DNA of 64,000 nt. Origin: Saccharum officinarum. Its lineage: Eukaryota; Streptophyta; Magnoliopsida; Poales; Poaceae. Numbering within the stretch: position 1 is the stretch's first letter; the number at the start of each line of letters is the position of its first letter. The translations under genes were made by a program, and so were the position numbers. The stretch is from NCBI GenBank assembly GCA_020631735.1, contig CM036231.1:1143831-1207830 (forward strand), given 5' to 3'. Below, piece after piece: positions 9,368 to 19,598 of this stretch. The notes under the pieces were generated by a model that saw only the letters and a program-made list of their open reading frames with translations, made no database searches and was not told the origin of the DNA.

Positions 9368-10340
9368 GGGCGCCGTTTGTTTGCCTGTATCAACTGGCCA
9401 CTGCACCGTGGGCTGCAACTTTGCCTATTTGATTGCCTGGACGGCCTTGGGAGCGAGCCCCGCACGATGCCTAAAGCAGCCCTCGGCCAGGCCCTTGGGG
9501 AACGAATTCCATTTTCGCTTCTCTCAGGCTCGGCCCGAGCGGGCACGACAGGCCGCGGAGACCGATTCCGTCACCACGGGCGCGGGCGCCGCCGCCGCGG
9601 AGGACGCTGCTGGCGAGCAGGCCGCGGGCGCGGGCGCTGCCGCCGACATCCATCGAGATCTACGCGGTCGCCGCGAGCTCCTGGCACCTCGGCGGGGATA
9701 AGGCGCGCTTCTTCCTTGGCGACCACTGCGTCCTGTCGCGCCCCGTCGGCTCCCCCTCTATGTTCGCCGTCGGCGTGCGCCGCCCCTCCGGCAGAGTCCA
9801 CGGCCTCCTTGACGTGGCCGTGAGCCTCGTCGCGGTGCCACTGTCCCCGGCAGCCTGCCACGTCCTCCACCTCTCGGCCGTCTCCCTCAGTGGCCTCTCC
9901 GTGGCGCCCACACCAAACCGCGTGCTCCACGTCCTCAACCGCACGCACCCGACACCTCCACTGTCCCTGACGTTCAGCGTCTTGCTGGCCGGCGACGGGC
10001 CCCGCGCCAAGCTCCGGGGCTTCGGCGCCGCGAGGGGGAGCAGCACAGGGCAGCAAGGAGCTAGGAAGAAGAAGATGGGGTGGAGTTGTTCACGCCAGCG
10101 AGGTGATCGATGAAATGCCAATAAGGTGAGGAAGAAGAAGTTGTGGTGATAAGGTTACCTGATTCCTGATGCAGGGTAACCATACACATTGAGCCAGGCA
10201 AACAAACATCATCCCACCCTTAGCCAGCCTCTACTTGGACCAGGCGAACAAACATAGCCAGTTGCACCACTGTTGTCTCCAGCTGGCCAGGCTGGGGTGG
10301 GACGGATGGGCCACCCTGGGCCAGGGAAACAAACACGCCC
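9368..10340 (+). mobile_element. non-autonomous TIR transposon (PIF/Harbinger-like?) carrying a C2-domain gene fragment
   Basis: The left end GGGCGCCGTTTGTTTGCCTG (9368-9387) and the complement of the right end, GGGCGTGTTTGTTTCCCTGG (10321-10340), form an imperfect terminal inverted repeat. TTG on both sides (9365-9367, 10341-10343) would be a 3-bp target duplication. Outside it, both flanks match DUF569 intron 2 of the paralogue near 19305-19345. Near the right end, copies of (C/G)CAGGCAAACAAACA lie in one orientation, matching the TIR core, so they are subterminal repeats. The interior (about 9646-10113) carries a host-like C2 gene fragment. Superfamily assignment is inferred from TIR style and a 3-bp duplication. 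Confidence 0.55.
9646..10113 (+). pseudogene. captured C2-domain (SRC2-like) gene fragment
   Basis: The open frame has no start of its own. It reads SIEIYAVAASSWHLGGDKA, then a short loop, then MFAVGVRRPSGRVHGLLDVA. The YAVRxPxGKxKGxLxxS signature that ends the C2 domain in plant SRC2/BAP-like proteins is recognisable as VRRPSGRVHGLLDVAVSL. A low-complexity proline/leucine stretch follows, then a stop at 10113. C2 domains bind calcium and phospholipids. Here the N-terminal half of the domain is missing and the fragment sits between transposon ends, so it is best read as captured exon sequence. The right contig starts inside this element and repeats it at 29225 with several indels. Confidence 0.5.
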
Positions 10341-10343
10341 TTG

Positions 10344-10547
10344 GGATCTCAGTCTTTATTGCAGATTGTAACATTATATACCAAATACAACAATTATTGG
10401 ATTCATTAACCACCTCGTAACTTCGGGAAATTCAGTTGTGCCAATACTTTGATTCACTGTTTAGAAATTTCAGTTTCTTCACTTGTCACTAGATGCCTTA
10501 TTTAGAATTATATGTCACCGTTTTCACATTTTCCCTTGTGAATGCAG
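10344..10547 (+). other. 3' part of DUF569 pseudogene intron 2
   Basis: TTATTGGATTC, TTCAGTTGTGCCAATACTTTGA and TAGAAATTTCAG align in order with intron 2 of the paralogues (for example 13815-13860 and 19440-19450). This confirms that exon 3 at 10548 belongs to the broken gene starting at 5837. Confidence 0.7.
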
Positions 10548-10588
10548 CGGCTTTGTCATTGTGTCACTCAGATGTTGATGCACAGTAG

Positions 10589-11530
10589 ATGAATACAAAA
10601 GCAGGACTTCTAACAACAACATCACGGTTCATCTCTTCAGGATCCAGCTATTGCTGCTACGGATATAATGGGATGAGAACTGGCTGAACTTCTTTTGTTC
10701 CCGTAGTGATAGTTTCAGAAAACTCAGGAACTCCACTTGTGGTTTGAATCTTTTAGTTCAAGTACTACAAATGAGTGAAGCACTTTGGGGAAAAAGTGCT
10801 TGAACGATTTTGCACAGTTTCATTGGTTGTAACTGCCATCTTCAAATCTGTAGGTGATAACAAGAATATGTCCCCTTCTGAAAGAAACGAAGTAAATGTT
10901 GGTAGTTCACTCTGTATCTTGCTTCCTGGATGTGCAGGAAAGGGTTCTTTCATTTATGTGATGAAATAAAACCTCCAAATCTGAATAACTTTTGCTCCTG
11001 AATCCTATTGTATCAAATATTACAGTTAATGTTTCTAAACTTAGTTTTCAGAGCTAAAAAACATGGTTTCATCATCTGTGAGCAGTCAATAAAGAAATGA
11101 ACACTATGCGCATGTGCAGCGTCGACAATGGTCTACCGAGGAGATCTTTTACTTCAAATTAGCGTCAGCCGTCAGCTTTCGCTTTGAGTGAGTATAAGCG
11201 CAGAGGCGATCTATGCGTCCATGACCATGGCATGAACCATGAAGGTTTCTCTTTGCACAGGTCCATAATGGGAGACAGTCCCAACTCTGAACCAAAATAC
11301 TAGAGGGTTATGTAGTTGTGTTCTTATGCTTGAGAACGATATTAATGATCACATGTCACTCCCTTTTGCTCTGCAGTCTGAACCTCTGGCGGAACGACAC
11401 TAATCTTGCGTGCTTGAAAAAGACGCTTCTCCAACTTCTGTGGACCCACATGCCAGTGGCTGCAGCCTGCATATTTTTTTTTGTGACTTAGCCTGCAGGG
11501 TTGGCAGAGGAACTGACTCGTCTCCCGGCC
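10589..11530. other. intergenic region between DUF569 units
   Basis: Contains the 3' flank of the pseudogene, including blocks also found downstream of other cluster members (for example AAAGTGCTTGAACGATTTTG near 10790, compared with AAAATGCTTGAAACATTTTT near 19797). No independent gene was recognised. The small open frames are not conserved. Confidence 0.5.
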
Positions 11531-11608
11531 CTGACTGACTGACCCCGCCTGCCAGTGGACAGCTGGCCTGTCCAGCAACCGACCTACGCTTGTGATACCA
11601 CCAGAGCC
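11531..11608 (+). promoter_or_regulatory. conserved upstream module of DUF569 genes
   Basis: A block containing CCTGCCAGTGGACAGCTGG and CCGACCTACGCTTGTGA lies about 175-250 bp before the ATG at 11782. A very similar block lies at 17570-17640 before the intact gene, and a degraded one at 20401-20460 without a gene. Preservation among diverged copies suggests promoter or 5' leader function. No TATA box can be assigned with confidence. Confidence 0.4.
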
Positions 11609-11781
11609 AGCCCAGCCCAGCCCAGCAGAAGAAGGCCCTTCCCCTTGAAATTCCCCACCCCGCCTCGGTGCCCAAACGTAACTGCCGCAACAAACTCCTC
11701 TGTCTTCTTCTTCTTCCTCTCCGCTTCCCCTCGCAACGCAACAGCGCCCCCGCCCTCGCAGCAAAAGAACCAGCGCCGGCG

Positions 11782-14021
11782 ATGGATTCCTTTCCCGACC
11801 GGACGCACGTGTGGCTGTGGACCCGCGAGTACGAAGCGTACCTTTACGCCAGAGAGGACGGGGAGGGCATCGCCTTGAGCCGGAACCGTGGGACACTGCA
11901 AAGGGCGTGGGCGGTGCACCGCCTGGTGCGCGACGGCACCGACTATGTGCTCTTCCACAGCGCCTCCTACGGCCGGTACCTCGCCCAAATAGAGGACGAG
12001 GACGACGAGTCTTACTACCTCGTCCAGTGCACCTACGATTCCCCGGAGCAGGTGAACGTCCTGTTTCAGGCCCGCAGGGCGGAGGATGGATCCGACGACA
12101 TCATCATCAGCAACCGCAGGTTCGGCGACTGGTGCCACGACAACCAGGGCACGCCAATGCATTGGGTGGTCGAGGGTATCCCCCCAAGACAGCTCCCGCC
12201 TGAGCTTCCAGTTCCACCACATCCGATTCCGGTGAGCTCGCCGTCCCCTCCGCTTCGGACTCCTCGCGTTGGTCTGGGCCTAGAAGGGTTCTTGGAATTT
12301 GTCCGACGACATCCCATTCAAACTTGCTTAATGATTGGATTCTTCCCTCTGTTACTGCAACTATTAGTTACTGAATGTTTGAGGCAGTTCTTCGTACAAT
12401 TTGGGCTAAGATCACTACATCTTTCGCTCAAAAGTTTCTTGGGGGAGCAGAGGTTCTGGGCTCTTGAATTCTTGCTGCTCTGCTTTTGGTTCGCTTTAGG
12501 GAAAAGTTCTTGATCAGAAATTCAGAATATCAGATAGTCTTTGTTGTCTTCCCATTTCGTACCACCAGCTATCCAAAAATTATTGTCTATTCTAGAAATT
12601 ATTTTGGTAGACTTCTTGGGATGTTCCTAATGCTGACAGCTGCATCAATTTCTTCCTGTTATTCCTCGATCTGCGTTAGTTCAGTGGGCTATCGAGTTCT
12701 TTTTATCATTGGAATTCTTTCTCACGACTTGTTTTCTGAATAATTTGAGCTATTTGCCATGCATGGTTGTATTTTCTTTCCACATCGTAACAAGGACTGG
12801 TTACTTAGGTCTGAACATTTTGTTCTCATCGCAATGTGTATTTAGACCTCCCATTCCCAGTGTTTGCTTGTTTCGGTTTCCTAAACAGTAAACACTAGAG
12901 TTCTGCTCCATTGCAACAGACTCAAGTGGTACCCGTGCCCCCTGGGTGCCAACGTGTCCAGATCCAGCCGCCGCAAGTGGAGCTTCGGCGGACAATCCAC
13001 TACGTGCGGGCCGACCATCAGGGAACTTCAATCCGCTCCAATGGAGAACGTTAGAGTTCGAAGGACAGTCCGTGTTCAACCTGAGGAGAGATTTAGCAGC
13101 CGCACTGGGTGAAGCGAACAACGTCTTAGGCATCACGCTGTGCGCGTGGGCTGGCTCAAACGGGCGGCTGACTCCTCTGGTCATCGACCTGCCTTCCGAT
13201 GAGAAGACCATGAACATCGTCGTCCTCACCACCGGGTCGCCAGGTAAGAACTTGCTGGTTTTTGTTTTTCGGTAATCTCTGCAGCACTTGTTACTCTTCT
13301 CATAAAAGGTGTTCAGTTGATCAAACTGATAAGAGCACATTTACTAACTTGAATACTGATAAGGTCTGCAGTTCTGTTGTTTGTACTTTGGCACTTTGCT
13401 GTGAGAGATCAGTGAACTTGTAACTGTAACTGTAGAACCTGTAACTATAACTTGCCAGCATAGTAGCATGTCCTTAAGCTCAGATGTTCAGAGAGTTTCT
13501 TTAGTTTTGATTTTGAATGTATATATTTGGCTAGTTGCTGTATCCAGTACCCTCTTCTTGAGTTTTTGGATTCTTTTTGTTGTTTTAGTAATGTAGTTTC
13601 CAACATCTGTATGATGTTGGGTTCCTACAATAACATATGTTTCAGAAAATGGTTAGGACTAATCTGAAACAAGCTACTGATAAGCAGAGGTATATTGTTA
13701 GAATTATTTTCATGTTTTTGTTGCGTTTACAGCTTCTCTTGCATATCTGTTTTTTAGTCGATGCTAAAAGTAGTGAGAATGTTGAAATAACTAGCTTCAT
13801 TGTTACCCCGTCAGTTCAGAATATTGTGCCACGACTTTGACTCACTGTCCAGAAATTTCAGTTTTTTTTCCTGAATGAACATAAATCTCTGTTTCGCTGT
13901 TAGATGTCTTCTTTTGAACTGATGCAACAATCGCATCACCAAGACTTGCTTCCTATCGCCTAACTGCTTCACTATTTCAGCTGCTCAGGAGTTAGTGTAC
14001 CCAAATGTTGATGCTGCATAG
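11782..14021 (+). pseudogene. DUF569-family gene with exon 2 frameshift (three exons)
   Basis: Exon 1 (11782-12231) encodes MDSFPDRTHVWLWTREYEAY, VHRLVRDGTDYVLFHSASYG and MHWVVEGIP, the full first DUF569 domain. It ends CCG/GTGAGC in phase 0. Exon 2 (12920-13243) starts after TTGCAACAG. It reads RRTIHYVRADHQG, then one base is missing relative to the paralogue (CAGGGAAC against CACGGGAAC, near 13022), and the frame hits TAG at 13052-13054. The rest of the domain (NFNPLQW..., ITLCAWAGSNGRLTPLVIDL) is intact in the shifted frame. Exon 3 (13981-14021) encodes the conserved PNVDAA tail after TTTCAG. The truncated product would be about 194 aa. Splice sites are canonical, so inactivation looks recent. 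The frameshift is present in both contigs. Confidence 0.85.
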
Positions 14022-15288
14022 AGGTAGAGGAATACGAGAACAAAGGCTTCTGCATCGGAGTTCGTCTCTTCAGAAAGGAGAAAGGAGAAGTATATCTGCT
14101 TCAGATACAACGAGACAAGAACTGGTTGTGCTTTTCTGCTCTGAAAGCTTCAGAAAACGAATACTCAGCAAGTCCTGTTTTTTGGTACTAGTCGAGCTGA
14201 CGCTTTGCTGACTGTGTAAGCGTTTTGAATTGGCCTTGAAGTTTCAGAACTTGAAAACTGCTGGATGCATTGTGTGAAAATAGCGCCTGAAAAACTTTGT
14301 ACAGTATCAAATCAAGGGTTGTAGTTACCGTCTTTACTGAATGGTTTAAACCTAATTTTTCTGAACTTAGCATTTTTAGTCATGAGCTGAAAATCACTGT
14401 TGTATCGTTTGTGTGATGAAGCTCTGCACAGACGCAGCAGAACCTGTTCCACTGCTCGACAGTTGACGATACATCGGAAACGCCTCTTCCTTTTCTTTCA
14501 GTTTTATTTATATGAGCAGAAGCGCGAGGTGGCTTGTAGATTTAAGTATGAACCGGTTGTAACATCAGTGAGGAGCTAGTAGGACACTGTTAAAATATGG
14601 AACTTTAGCTTTCAACAAACACAGCACATGTGATAAATTACCGGAACATTGTTTAGTAAACTTTTGGAAGACTAGGAACAGAGCATTGGTTTTAACCCAA
14701 AGTGCAATTAGTGCAACATTGCTAACCGTGAATCAAATGCTATAATGTTTCAATGAATTATTCAATAAAAAGTTAAATCTAATTGCACGTGGACGTTAAT
14801 AAATGAATGTACATAAAAAACAGGAAACACATGACATGCACATACACCAAAGTTAATTGTGGGCTCAGGAGTGCAGAGTGCTAAAACAAAAAGGGAGAAG
14901 TCCATTTTCACATTCCAACCATTGTCTTACTTTTTTTTTGTCGTGTAACTATAATACTAGAAATTTTTTACCACTGAGTTGTCAATACTAGATAAATTTG
15001 TCCACTTAACTAGTTTCAGAGATGGTTTGTATTTTTTGAAAATGATAAAAGTTATTTTATTTTCTAAAAATTCATAACTAATTCATCTAAAATTAGAGAA
15101 AAAATGAAACCACCACAACTTTTCTTAAAATAAAAATGTGCCTATTGGTGCTAGATTTGGATGTATGTGGAAATTATCTATAATTGTTCCTAGTGTTTTA
15201 TTGCTGGTAGTCATATCAGTTATTTATTTAAATTATAACTTTGTGCTATTATAAACCTAGAGACTAGAGAATAGAGATCGATCAAGAC
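14022..15288. other. 3' flank and AT-rich intergenic sequence
   Basis: Follows the DUF569 stop. It begins with sequence similar to the 3' flanks of other cluster members and becomes AT-rich after about 14600. No gene, RNA or terminal repeat was recognised before the MITE at 15289. Confidence 0.45.
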
Positions 15289-15800
15289 TAAGGCTGGGTA
15301 TTCGGGTTACCCGAAAAAATTGGGTCGGATAATTTGGGTATTAAAAATTGCTACCCGATTTTTGCCTTGAAAAAGCATTACCCGAAATTTCGGGTACCCG
15401 ATAATTCGGGTTTGGGTTCGGGTTTTACCCGATATACTCGAAATTAACAAAACCAACCATTTTGGAAGAATTCAAGTACCATTTTAAAGCAATAAACAAT
15501 AGTCCTATAAATCACATCATGTCTTCATATCAATTACCAACAAATCAATTATCAAGTTAGCATAAATTTACATTAATTCATACCAAATAATATATTTATA
15601 TGGCATTGAAATACTTCATGTCTTCATATTAGGAATAGAAGAGCAAATATTTGAGATATTTCGGGTACCGGGAAACATTACCCAAATTACCCAAACTAAT
15701 TTCGGGTTTTTACGATCACTATCCGAAATTGGGTATTTCGGTTCTGGGTTCGGGTAATTCGGGTTCGGAAATTGGGTATCGGGTATTTTGCCCACCCTTA
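15289..15800. mobile_element. hAT-like MITE with GGGTA/TACCC-rich subterminal arrays
   Basis: The ends are TAAGGCTGGGTA on the left and, complemented, TAAGGGTGGGCA on the right. An 8-bp target duplication ATCAAGAC lies at 15281-15288 and 15801-15808. Both ends carry many copies of CGGGTA/TACCCGA-type motifs in both orientations, while the middle is AT-rich. It is 512 bp with no transposase. The 8-bp duplication and short TIR fit the hAT superfamily. Confidence 0.85.
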
Positions 15801-15808
15801 ATCAAGAC

Positions 15809-16440
15809 TAGTGATCAACCAAGAGAATGCATAATCAAATATAGTTCCAAATATGTTGGCCTTAACTTTGACCAATTATTTTTCTTGAGAGCTCGCGATT
15901 CCATAATAGTTGAAATTGCTAAATATGATCTATATTTGATAGAGCATGGCACCTACAAAGTTGGTGTCGTCTTATACATATCTTTTGTTTATACTCATAG
16001 TTTGCTATGAATTCTCTACTTCAATCTGGATATAATGTAGTGCAAAGCGATGATTTAAATAAAAAATGAACATGACTAAAAGTAATAAGACACTAAGAAT
16101 ATGAATCAATAAAAATACCAATAACTCCAAGTAGAGCACAAACTTATGGATTGTATTTTTAGAAAAAGTTCAATACCAGTTTCATACCTCTAAAATAATT
16201 AATTATTTACTTTTAGGAAATAAACAAGCTTGCATTATTTTTAGAAAAATAAAACACTACCTTTGAAACTAGCTAGATGGCCAAAATGTTTTAATATTAA
16301 TAGTTTGGCGGTTTTTTTAAAGTTGTATTATGACCAAAAAAAGAACTCTAATAGTTGTAGTTGAATAGTCAAATAGCTAAAAATGGGCTTAAAAAAAGCA
16401 CACCGTTGTATCGTTTGAATCAACCAGAATGCTTCTTTTA
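15809..16440. other. AT-rich intergenic sequence
   Basis: No coding or repeat structure was recognised between the MITE and the RNase H-like fragment. Confidence 0.4.
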
Positions 16441-16887
16441 TTAGCTCATAATTGAATTACAAACACCATCAGGAGGCGACAAAAACCAGACATGTCTACC
16501 AAGAGACATGGATACATAGCTCCTAGCTAATCTATGCGCATCCATGTTCGAATTCCTTCGTTCATGGACAAACTCCACATGAGGAAGGTTGCTCTCCTCG
16601 TCTTGATGTCCTTCACTATTGGCCCCTATAGCCCCATTCCCTCTCCATGGATATTTTCACTGCATTGATACAGTCGCAAGCCACCCTAAACTTGTGCAGT
16701 AGCAGTCCAATGCCAACACCAAACCCTCTCGGCAAGCTATCGTTTCCACTACTTCCCAGACTGGTTATGCCTTCCAACACTAGTACTATGCTCCCAAAAA
16801 ATTCCCTGCTTCATCTCTCGCTACTGCAGTTGCGGCAGAAAGATCAGAGGCCTTTGCCATTGCTGCATCAACATTTATTTTTGCAAG
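16441..16887 (-). pseudogene. RNase H-like (RVT_3) domain fragment
   Basis: From 16887 downwards the minus strand reads KINVDAAMAKASDLSAATAV and NFLGA, then stops and frameshifts. It ends HERRNSNMDAHRLARSYVSM and GRHVWFLSPPDGVC before a stop at 16441-16443. This is the RVT_3 RNase H-like domain common in grass genomes, as a LINE-derived C-terminus or as stand-alone genes. The first catalytic Asp (NVDAA) and the final NMDAHRLAR block are visible, but the frame is broken in at least two places. No donor element ends were found. Confidence 0.65.
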
Positions 16888-17569
16888 ACCAGGTGGTGGG
16901 GTAGCCATCTCGACGACGACACTGGCAGTTCGCCCCTGCTACTCCCCTCAGCCGGCTTGGTCACCATGACCTCTTTAGATACCTTTCCACAAGGAAGTGC
17001 ATGTGTGGATGATTTGACAAATAGTGATTCACGAGAATGTTTTCCAAAACCCAGAATTGCTTCTAAAAATGGTAAACTGATCGTCACATGTCCGTTTGGG
17101 TTGGTTGGGTTTTCTCCCGGCCCAGTTGGCAGTTGAAATGGCCCGCTACTTCACTACTATCTCTCTGGCTGCATATTTTTCTTTTTTCAGATTAATAGAA
17201 AATTTTAGTCTCTGAATCATCAACCCAGAATGCTAGAGCCGTCCATTGTGCATTACAAATAATCTGTTTAAATGAAATTATTATTACAAATAAATAATTA
17301 GCCATTGGCTCTCCCACGGGGGATGAAAATAAACGTCAAGCGAAAACCACGGTAGAAATCTCTTACCAAAGCTTTGGTGGTGGTGGAGGAGATCGAAGGC
17401 AAGAAGCAAATAACTAGGTTTGCCGGAAAGATCACAGATTCACAGTCGAAGAGGCCTCATTACTTCACCTTGCACGAGTTGTCGTATAGAGGAACGGAAC
17501 AATCCTCCAGATTCTTCAAAAAAAGAAAAAAAGCAATCGTTCATGGCCCCAGAAGCCATTGTAATTACC
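16888..17569. other. upstream region of the intact DUF569 gene
   Basis: No recognisable gene. A long open frame starting at 17374 continues across the DUF569 exon in the wrong frame and is a composition artefact of the GC-rich exon. Confidence 0.4.
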
Positions 17570-17640
17570 CTGACTGGCCCCACCTGGCAGTGGACAGGTG
17601 GCATCCGGCCACCGACCTACGCTTGCGACTGCACCACCGC
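17570..17640 (+). promoter_or_regulatory. conserved upstream module of the intact DUF569 gene
   Basis: CCTGGCAGTGGACAGGTGG and CCGACCTACGCTTGCGA occur 160-230 bp before the ATG at 17801, matching 11531-11608. Blocks like CCCAAACGTAAC and CGCAACCAAC lie between the module and the start in both genes. Confidence 0.4.
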
Positions 17641-17800
17641 AACAGAGACCATGGCCTTCAAATTCCCCGGCCCGCCTCGTCGCCCAAACGTAACCGTCGC
17701 AACCAACGCCTGCCCTCCTCGTCCTCACAACACAGCGCCAAGAAACCAAGAAATCCACTCCCTCGCCGCCGTCCGCCTCCACCCCTCCCGGGCCCCGGCG

Positions 17801-19598
17801 ATGGAGTTCTTCCCCGACGAGATGCACCTGCGGCTGCGCAACCGCAAGCATGGCACGTACCTCCACGCCGACGAGGACGGCGTGCGCGTCTCCCTGACGC
17901 TGCACCGCGCCTCCCTGAACACGGCGTGGCAGGTGCACCGCGTCCTGCGCAACGGCGGCGACTACGTCCTCCTCCACAGCGCCGCCTACGGCCGCTACCT
18001 CGCGCTCTCGCCGGACCAGGTCTCGCTGGTCTACGTCGGCCACCACGCCGTCCTGGGCGTCTACGAGAACCCGGAGCAGAACGACGTGCTCTGGGAGGCC
18101 GTCTGGGTGGACGACGAAGGCGGCGACGTCCTCATGCTCCACGTCTCGAACCGTCTCCTCCGCGCCGCCCCCTGGAACCCACTCTTGAACAGCCGCGTCT
18201 TCGTCGACATCGACAATGCCGGCACGATGATGCATTGGGTGGTCGAGGCCATCCCCCTGAGACCAGAGCCGCCGCCACTGCCAGCCGTAACTCCGGTGAG
18301 CTCGCTGTCCCCCCTTTCATTGCAACTCGTCGCGTTGATTTGCGTAGCTTTCTTGGAATCTGTCGATTCTGCGAATCTTTAATTCAGTTTGCATGCATGA
18401 AGCCTCGAACCACCGAAACTTGATGACAACATTCCCCTTCCCTTGGCACAATTCTTGGTACATTTCGCTAGATTTTCCTCCGTTGTCACTGAAGATGTCT
18501 GTTACTGAATTCTGCCTGATGTTGATGCAATTCTTTGTACATTTTGTGCCAAGATCACTACTACATTTGTTCAGAAGTGGTTCTGTCCGGGTTCTTGAAT
18601 TCTTGCTCCCTCTGCATTTGGTTCGCTCTGAACATTTTGTTTCTTTGCGGCATGTGTTCAGATTTGATCATTGAGTACCAGCATTGTCTGCTTGTTTTGT
18701 TTCCATTGCAACAGCTTCCCATTGGAGTTGTGTTGTGGCGGACGATCGTATACATGAGGGCAGATGATCACGGGAACTTCGATCCGCTCGCTAGGAGAAC
18801 ATTCGAATTCAGCGGCAGGTCCTTGAACCAACTGACGGGCGACCTGGCGATCCAGCTGCGCGAACAGTTCCACCGCATCACGCTGTGCGTGCGGGCTGGC
18901 TCCCATGGGCGGCTGACCCCTTTGGTCATCGACCCGCCTTCCAACCAGCAGGCGATGGAGATCATTGTCCTCACCACCATGTCACCAGGTGAGCTTTGCA
19001 TAATTTTCAGTAGTCTGTGTAGCACGCGCTTGTTATCTCATGATAGGTGTTGAATTGATCAGACGATGACAGTAGGAGTATACACTAGCTCTGCAGTTTT
19101 GAATTAGTTGTGAGGAATCTGTAAACTTTTTGCTGCAAGTTAGATGTTCAGTAGATCATAGTGTTATACTGATGACAATGGAAACTGTAACTTCCTTGTG
19201 TGCTTTAATTCAGATTTTCAGAAAACTTTGTTTGGTTAGGACTAAACTGAATCGCTATAAGTAAGGAGAGCAGATTGACGGAAATAGTTTCAGGTTTTGT
19301 TGTATTTATTTACAAATTTATTGTTTCTCTTGGGATTTTTCTCTGAATACAGAAATTATTGGATTTGTTTATGCTGATCCATCTTGTAACTCAATTTTAA
19401 CTGTCGAGTTCAAAAAATTTAATATTTCCATGCACTGTCCAGAAATTTCAGCTTTTTTACTTGTCAGTATCTTAACTGTTGCAACACTTGTTGCACCAAT
19501 ATATACTGCCTAGTGCCTAACTGATCCAAAGATTTTACTTGTTCCCTTGAAATTCAGCAGCTTCGGTGTTGCGGCACCCAAATGTTGATGCACCGTAG
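17801..19598 (+). CDS. DUF569 domain-containing protein, intact, three exons (269 aa)
   Basis: Exons are 17801-18295, 18715-18988 and 19558-19598, with GT-AG introns in phases 0 and 1; together they give 269 codons plus TAG. Residues 1-155 form the first domain: MEFFPDEMHLRLRNRKHGTY, YVLLHSAAYGRYLA and MMHWVVEAIP at 143-152. Exon 2 gives the second domain, with TIVYMRADDHGNF, ITLCVRAGSHGRLTPLVID and IIVLTTMSP. The 41-nt exon 3 adds a tail ending HPNVDAP. The start is the first ATG of the conserved M-x-x-F-P opening, downstream of a CT-rich leader. DUF569 proteins have a fascin/actin-cross-linking-like beta-trefoil fold and no established function. No signal peptide or membrane segment is apparent. 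This is the only cluster member without a visible lesion. A second copy at 37404 is probably the same locus. Confidence 0.9.

Larger units (their letters stand above)
5837..10588 (+). pseudogene. DUF569 pseudogene: exon 2 remnant, expanded intron 2, exon 3
   Basis: Exon 2 remnant (5837-6024) follows a CCACAG acceptor and opens with VVLWRTIVYMRADDHGNF, nearly identical to the intact paralogue at 18715. A one-base loss just after this shifts the frame, and a stop follows. The 3' half of exon 2, including the donor, is deleted: the sequence jumps from CTGTGCG to intron 2 sequence (TAGCACTTGCTTGTCA). Exon 3 (10548-10588, after AATGCAG) is the conserved 41-nt last exon ending SDVDAQ and TAG. Between them the intron has grown to 4.5 kb by insertion of a SINE (6071-6210), a LINE (7081-9290) and a TIR element (9368-10340). 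No exon 1 is found. Dead gene; boundaries are set by comparison with the paralogues. Confidence 0.8.

Noticed and set aside
17516..18235. 239-codon minus-strand open frame
   Set aside because: Antisense shadow of DUF569 exon 1, valine/glutamate-rich with no family pattern.
17374..18423. 349-codon arginine/proline-rich open frame
   Set aside because: It runs across the DUF569 exon in another frame. Its composition is the shadow of a GC-rich exon and it has no domain.
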